Positions 5,820 to 7,424 of a stretch of 7,424 nt of DNA are shown piece after piece. Position 1 is the stretch's first letter; each line of letters begins with the position of its first letter. Made by a program: the position numbers and the translations under genes. The notes below the pieces were generated by a model. It did not search any database, was not told the DNA's origin, and saw only the letters and a program-made list of their open reading frames with translations. This stretch comes from SIG510 sp045540975 (GTDB lineage Bacteria; Bacillota; Clostridia; Oscillospirales; JAAYXM01), in assembly GCA_045540975.1 (NCBI GenBank), contig JAZQIE010000047.1, positions 1 through 7,424 of the forward strand. The letters are read 5' to 3'.

Positions 5820-6178
5820 TTTTTTGCGGTGTCCACCAAGTCCGCAAAGCCCTCCACCGTGAGGTGGGCGCAGAGCGCGTCAAACTCGGGTTTTAAGAGC
5901 ATCGCAAGGAGCGTGTCCTCACGCCCCACCGTGCGGTAGGAGTCCTGAAGCTCCGCCGCATCCAAATCGGGGGAAACCACACTCGCCGCCGCAACCGCCA
6001 CCAAATAGCGGTTGGGGTCCACCGCGGGGGTCTCGCCCCACACCGTACAGCGGCTTCGGATTTCCGCGTCCTCGGTCGCGGTCAGGCATCGCACGGTAAA
6101 CGCCCCGATTCGCTTAGAGAGGGTCACCGTGCTCTGCGGAATCTGCATCCGCTCGGATAAAAATGCCGCAAGCTCCAT
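5816..6178 (-). CDS. xkdN: Tail assembly chaperone, XkdN-like (upstream frame)
   Basis: A 120-residue protein in the XkdN/gpG position between tube and tape-measure slot. In this family the product is expected to coat the tape measure and recruit tube subunits during assembly, and usually is not part of the finished particle. Recognisable parts are the middle 'FTVRCLTATEDAEIRSRC' (a family-like 'alteeE' segment), 'VSPDLDAAELQDSY' (compare XkdN 'P.L...eLQdsyG'), and the C-terminal 'VEGFADLVDTAKK'. The start at 6178 touches the tube stop and has AGGGGGATG just upstream. The final two lysine codons and the stop form A-AAA-AAA-TGA, so the stop sits on a slippery heptamer, and a second ORF continues in the -1 frame. 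The unshifted 120-residue and shifted 166-residue products would correspond to gpG and gpGT of lambda. Confidence 0.85.
   Translation of the reverse strand: MELAAFLSERMQIPQSTVTLSKRIGAFTVRCLTATEDAEIRSRCTVWGETPAVDPNRYLVAVAAASVVSPDLDAAELQDSYRTVGREDTLLAMLLKPEFDALCAHLTVEGFADLVDTAKK
5819..5825 (-). promoter_or_regulatory. Candidate -1 programmed ribosomal frameshift site (A AAA AAA)
   Basis: Seven consecutive A on the minus strand lie in the chaperone frame as gcA-AAA-AAA and are followed at once by TGA. This fits the X-XXY-YYZ rule for tandem -1 slippage, and the downstream -1 frame is open for 46 codons. Weak pairing potential lies downstream: GCGGA at 5806-5802 with TCCGC at 5770-5766, enclosing a 4-bp CGCA/TGCG hairpin at 5796-5784. 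No close Shine-Dalgarno-type stimulator is evident; the nearest GGAGGG is about 24 nt upstream. Frameshifting at this gene pair is a conserved feature of long-tailed phages; that it happens here is inferred. Confidence 0.7.
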
Positions 6179-6649
6179 TTACATCCCCCTCGGATTTTCA
6201 AATTTCTCGTAGCTCTCGTAATCGTCGAAGTACCCCTCGACCGTCTGTTCCAGCCACTTGTTCTCCGCGGACAGCGCGGCAAGGGTGATGTCGCCCGTCA
6301 GGGTACAGCCGCGAAAAATCTTCGAGGAGGTCCCCACCGTGCTTTGCGGGTCGGTATTCGTGACCAAAATGTCAAATACGGTCTCCTCGCCGCTCTCCTT
6401 GTAGTCCGAAATCATCTCGTCAAACACCTCGGTCACCTTGTAGATGGTCATGGCAAAGCGCCCTTCACCGCCCACCGACTTATGACCGGTCATTCTGCGC
6501 CCCAAAATCGGGACTGCCGCGGTCTTCTTGCGGAAGGTCGCGGTGAAATCCTTCGCCATCATCATGAGATAACGGCGTCCGCCCACCGTGATGTAGCACT
6601 CCGCCATACCCGCGGAGACCACATCGGTCGGACTCATGGTAATCTTCAT
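6179..6649 (-). CDS. xkdM: Tail tube protein, XkdM-like
   Basis: Forms the inner tube of the contractile tail. The 156-residue product carries 'GRRMTGHK' at residues 50-57, a motif shared with PBSX XkdM (DUF2001), and then 'MTIYKVTEVFDEMISDY' at about 67-83, matching the family pattern of a glycine-rich turn followed by the 'LYKVTS' strand. Length is close to the roughly 145-residue family norm. The start is ATG 6649, preceded by the Shine-Dalgarno-like GAGGAGGGAG in the short gap after the sheath stop; the gene ends in TAA directly abutting the chaperone ATG. Its place between sheath and chaperone is as in PBSX. No promoter is visible upstream, so it is presumably co-transcribed with the sheath gene. 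Confidence 0.93.
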   Translation of the reverse strand: MKITMSPTDVVSAGMAECYITVGGRRYLMMMAKDFTATFRKKTAAVPILGRRMTGHKSVGGEGRFAMTIYKVTEVFDEMISDYKESGEETVFDILVTNTDPQSTVGTSSKIFRGCTLTGDITLAALSAENKWLEQTVEGYFDDYESYEKFENPRGM

Positions 6650-6661
6650 GTTCTCCCTCCT

Positions 6662-7424
6662 CTATACTACCGTCACGGTCAGGTACAGTTTTTCCATACT
6701 GCACACCGGACGTACCTGCGCGGTCACCGTGATGGCGGTCTTCTCGACCCCTTCCTCCACCGTGACATCCTGCGCGGAAAACTCGTCAATCGCGCCGAGA
6801 AGCGCGAGTTGACCGAGTAAATGCACCGTGTCGTTCCAAAAACTCATTCGACCCGCGCGGTTGTTTTGGATTTTGCCCAAATACTGTGTGGAAAACAGCA
6901 CCGCCACATCGTTTGCAATCTGGTCGAGGACGCGCAGTGCCTGATTCTCGCCAAAGAGGACATCCGCCTCCGAATTCTGGTCGCGCAGGACCTTGAGGAC
7001 ACCGCCCGCGTTGTAAAACGCGAATTTGCGCCCCTTCACCGCATCCTCCATCTCGCTTGCGGTCGCGGGATAGGTAAGCGCGCACTCCCCGTTGTAGACC
7101 GTGTTGGTCAGGCTCTCGTTGAGTCCGCAGCCCGCAAGCGCGCCCGCAATCCACCAAACCGAATCGCGGTCGTAGGCATCCACCACACCGCGGTAGGCGG
7201 CATCCGTGTCATACAGCACACATTGGAACATCGCGCCGCACTCCTCACGCATTCTGCGGGTGTAGTTTGAAAAGAGCGCGCAAACACTCGCATCCGTGCC
7301 GTCATAGGCAATGCTGTGGAAGCTCTCGGTCTCCAAAGCGTCCAGACCCTTCTGGTAGTGCGCCACGGTCACGGTCTCACTCGTGCCGCCCGAAAATGTG
7401 TGGGTGCACGGTCGGTCCAGCACC
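6662..7424 (-). CDS. xkdK: Contractile tail sheath protein, C-terminal part (5' end outside window)
   Basis: Structural protein that polymerises around the tail tube and contracts to drive it through the cell envelope. The reading frame is open to the right edge, so only about 253 C-terminal residues are present; sheath proteins of this family are usually some 430-470 residues. The signature is the conserved sheath C-terminus: 'RVLDQIANDVAVLF', then 'YLGKIQNNRAGR', 'LLGAIDEF', 'DVTVEEG', and a final stretch ending 'MEKLYLTVTVV', all typical of XkdK/phage_sheath_1 proteins. The apparent first codon near 7423 is an internal GTG, not a real start. It is followed after 12 nt by the tail tube gene, the standard sheath-tube order. 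The identification rests on remembered family motifs and not on a search, but the match is strong. Confidence 0.93.
   Translation of the reverse strand, partial: VLDRPCTHTFSGGTSETVTVAHYQKGLDALETESFHSIAYDGTDASVCALFSNYTRRMREECGAMFQCVLYDTDAAYRGVVDAYDRDSVWWIAGALAGCGLNESLTNTVYNGECALTYPATASEMEDAVKGRKFAFYNAGGVLKVLRDQNSEADVLFGENQALRVLDQIANDVAVLFSTQYLGKIQNNRAGRMSFWNDTVHLLGQLALLGAIDEFSAQDVTVEEGVEKTAITVTAQVRPVCSMEKLYLTVTVV

Noticed and set aside
5683..5883. 66-codon minus-strand ORF across the chaperone junction
   Set aside because: It is in the third frame, neither the chaperone frame nor the -1 frame entered from the A7 run, and has Arg/Thr/Trp-rich shadow composition.
1..7424. CRISPR array, tRNA, insertion sequence, attachment site, promoter or terminator
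   Set aside because: I saw no regularly spaced repeats, no cloverleaf-like or terminator-like structure and no transposase; coding sequence covers essentially all the window with gaps of at most 12 nt.

Overview
The window is a single, tightly packed block of phage tail and lysis genes, all read on the minus strand, so gene order runs from the right edge to position 1. I see no convincing plus-strand gene, RNA gene, repeat array, promoter or terminator, and no intergenic gap longer than 12 nt. The proteins match the PBSX/Xkd class of contractile (myovirus-type) tails of Gram-positive bacteria. GC content looks high (roughly high 50s percent by eye), with frequent GCG, ACC and CGC codons, and lysis uses an SPP1/XhlB-type holin plus a zinc amidase. 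This suggests a prophage, phage or tailocin of a GC-rich member of the Bacillota (Clostridia or a relative). The genus cannot be told from sequence alone.

Right to left: the C-terminal part of the tail sheath (XkdK-like), the tail tube (XkdM-like), and a tail assembly chaperone (XkdN-like). The chaperone ends on a run of seven A directly before its stop, with an overlapping -1 frame ORF, as expected for a programmed -1 frameshift. Next comes a 109-codon gene exactly where the tape measure gene (usually hundreds to over a thousand codons) should be. Then follow a LysM baseplate protein (XkdP-like), a CHAP peptidase fused to the baseplate hub (XkdQ-like), a DUF2577 protein (XkdR-like), a gp25-like DUF2634 protein (XkdS-like), baseplate J (XkdT-like), a DUF2313 protein (XkdU-like), a very short tail appendage protein, a membrane-anchored coiled-coil protein, the holin, and the N-terminal part of an N-acetylmuramoyl-L-alanine amidase that runs off the left edge.

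Together the genes encode sheath, tube, tube-assembly chaperones, central spike/hub and baseplate wedge, followed by an export/lysis cassette. The most unusual point is that tail order is conserved while the two components that set tail length and host range are either tiny or missing. The tape-measure slot holds 109 codons, whose C-terminus resembles tape-measure C-termini, and the only fibre-like gene is 131 codons. This could be a miniaturised contractile particle (very short tail or tailocin-like device) or a prophage whose tape measure was deleted in frame. The sequence alone does not decide between them.
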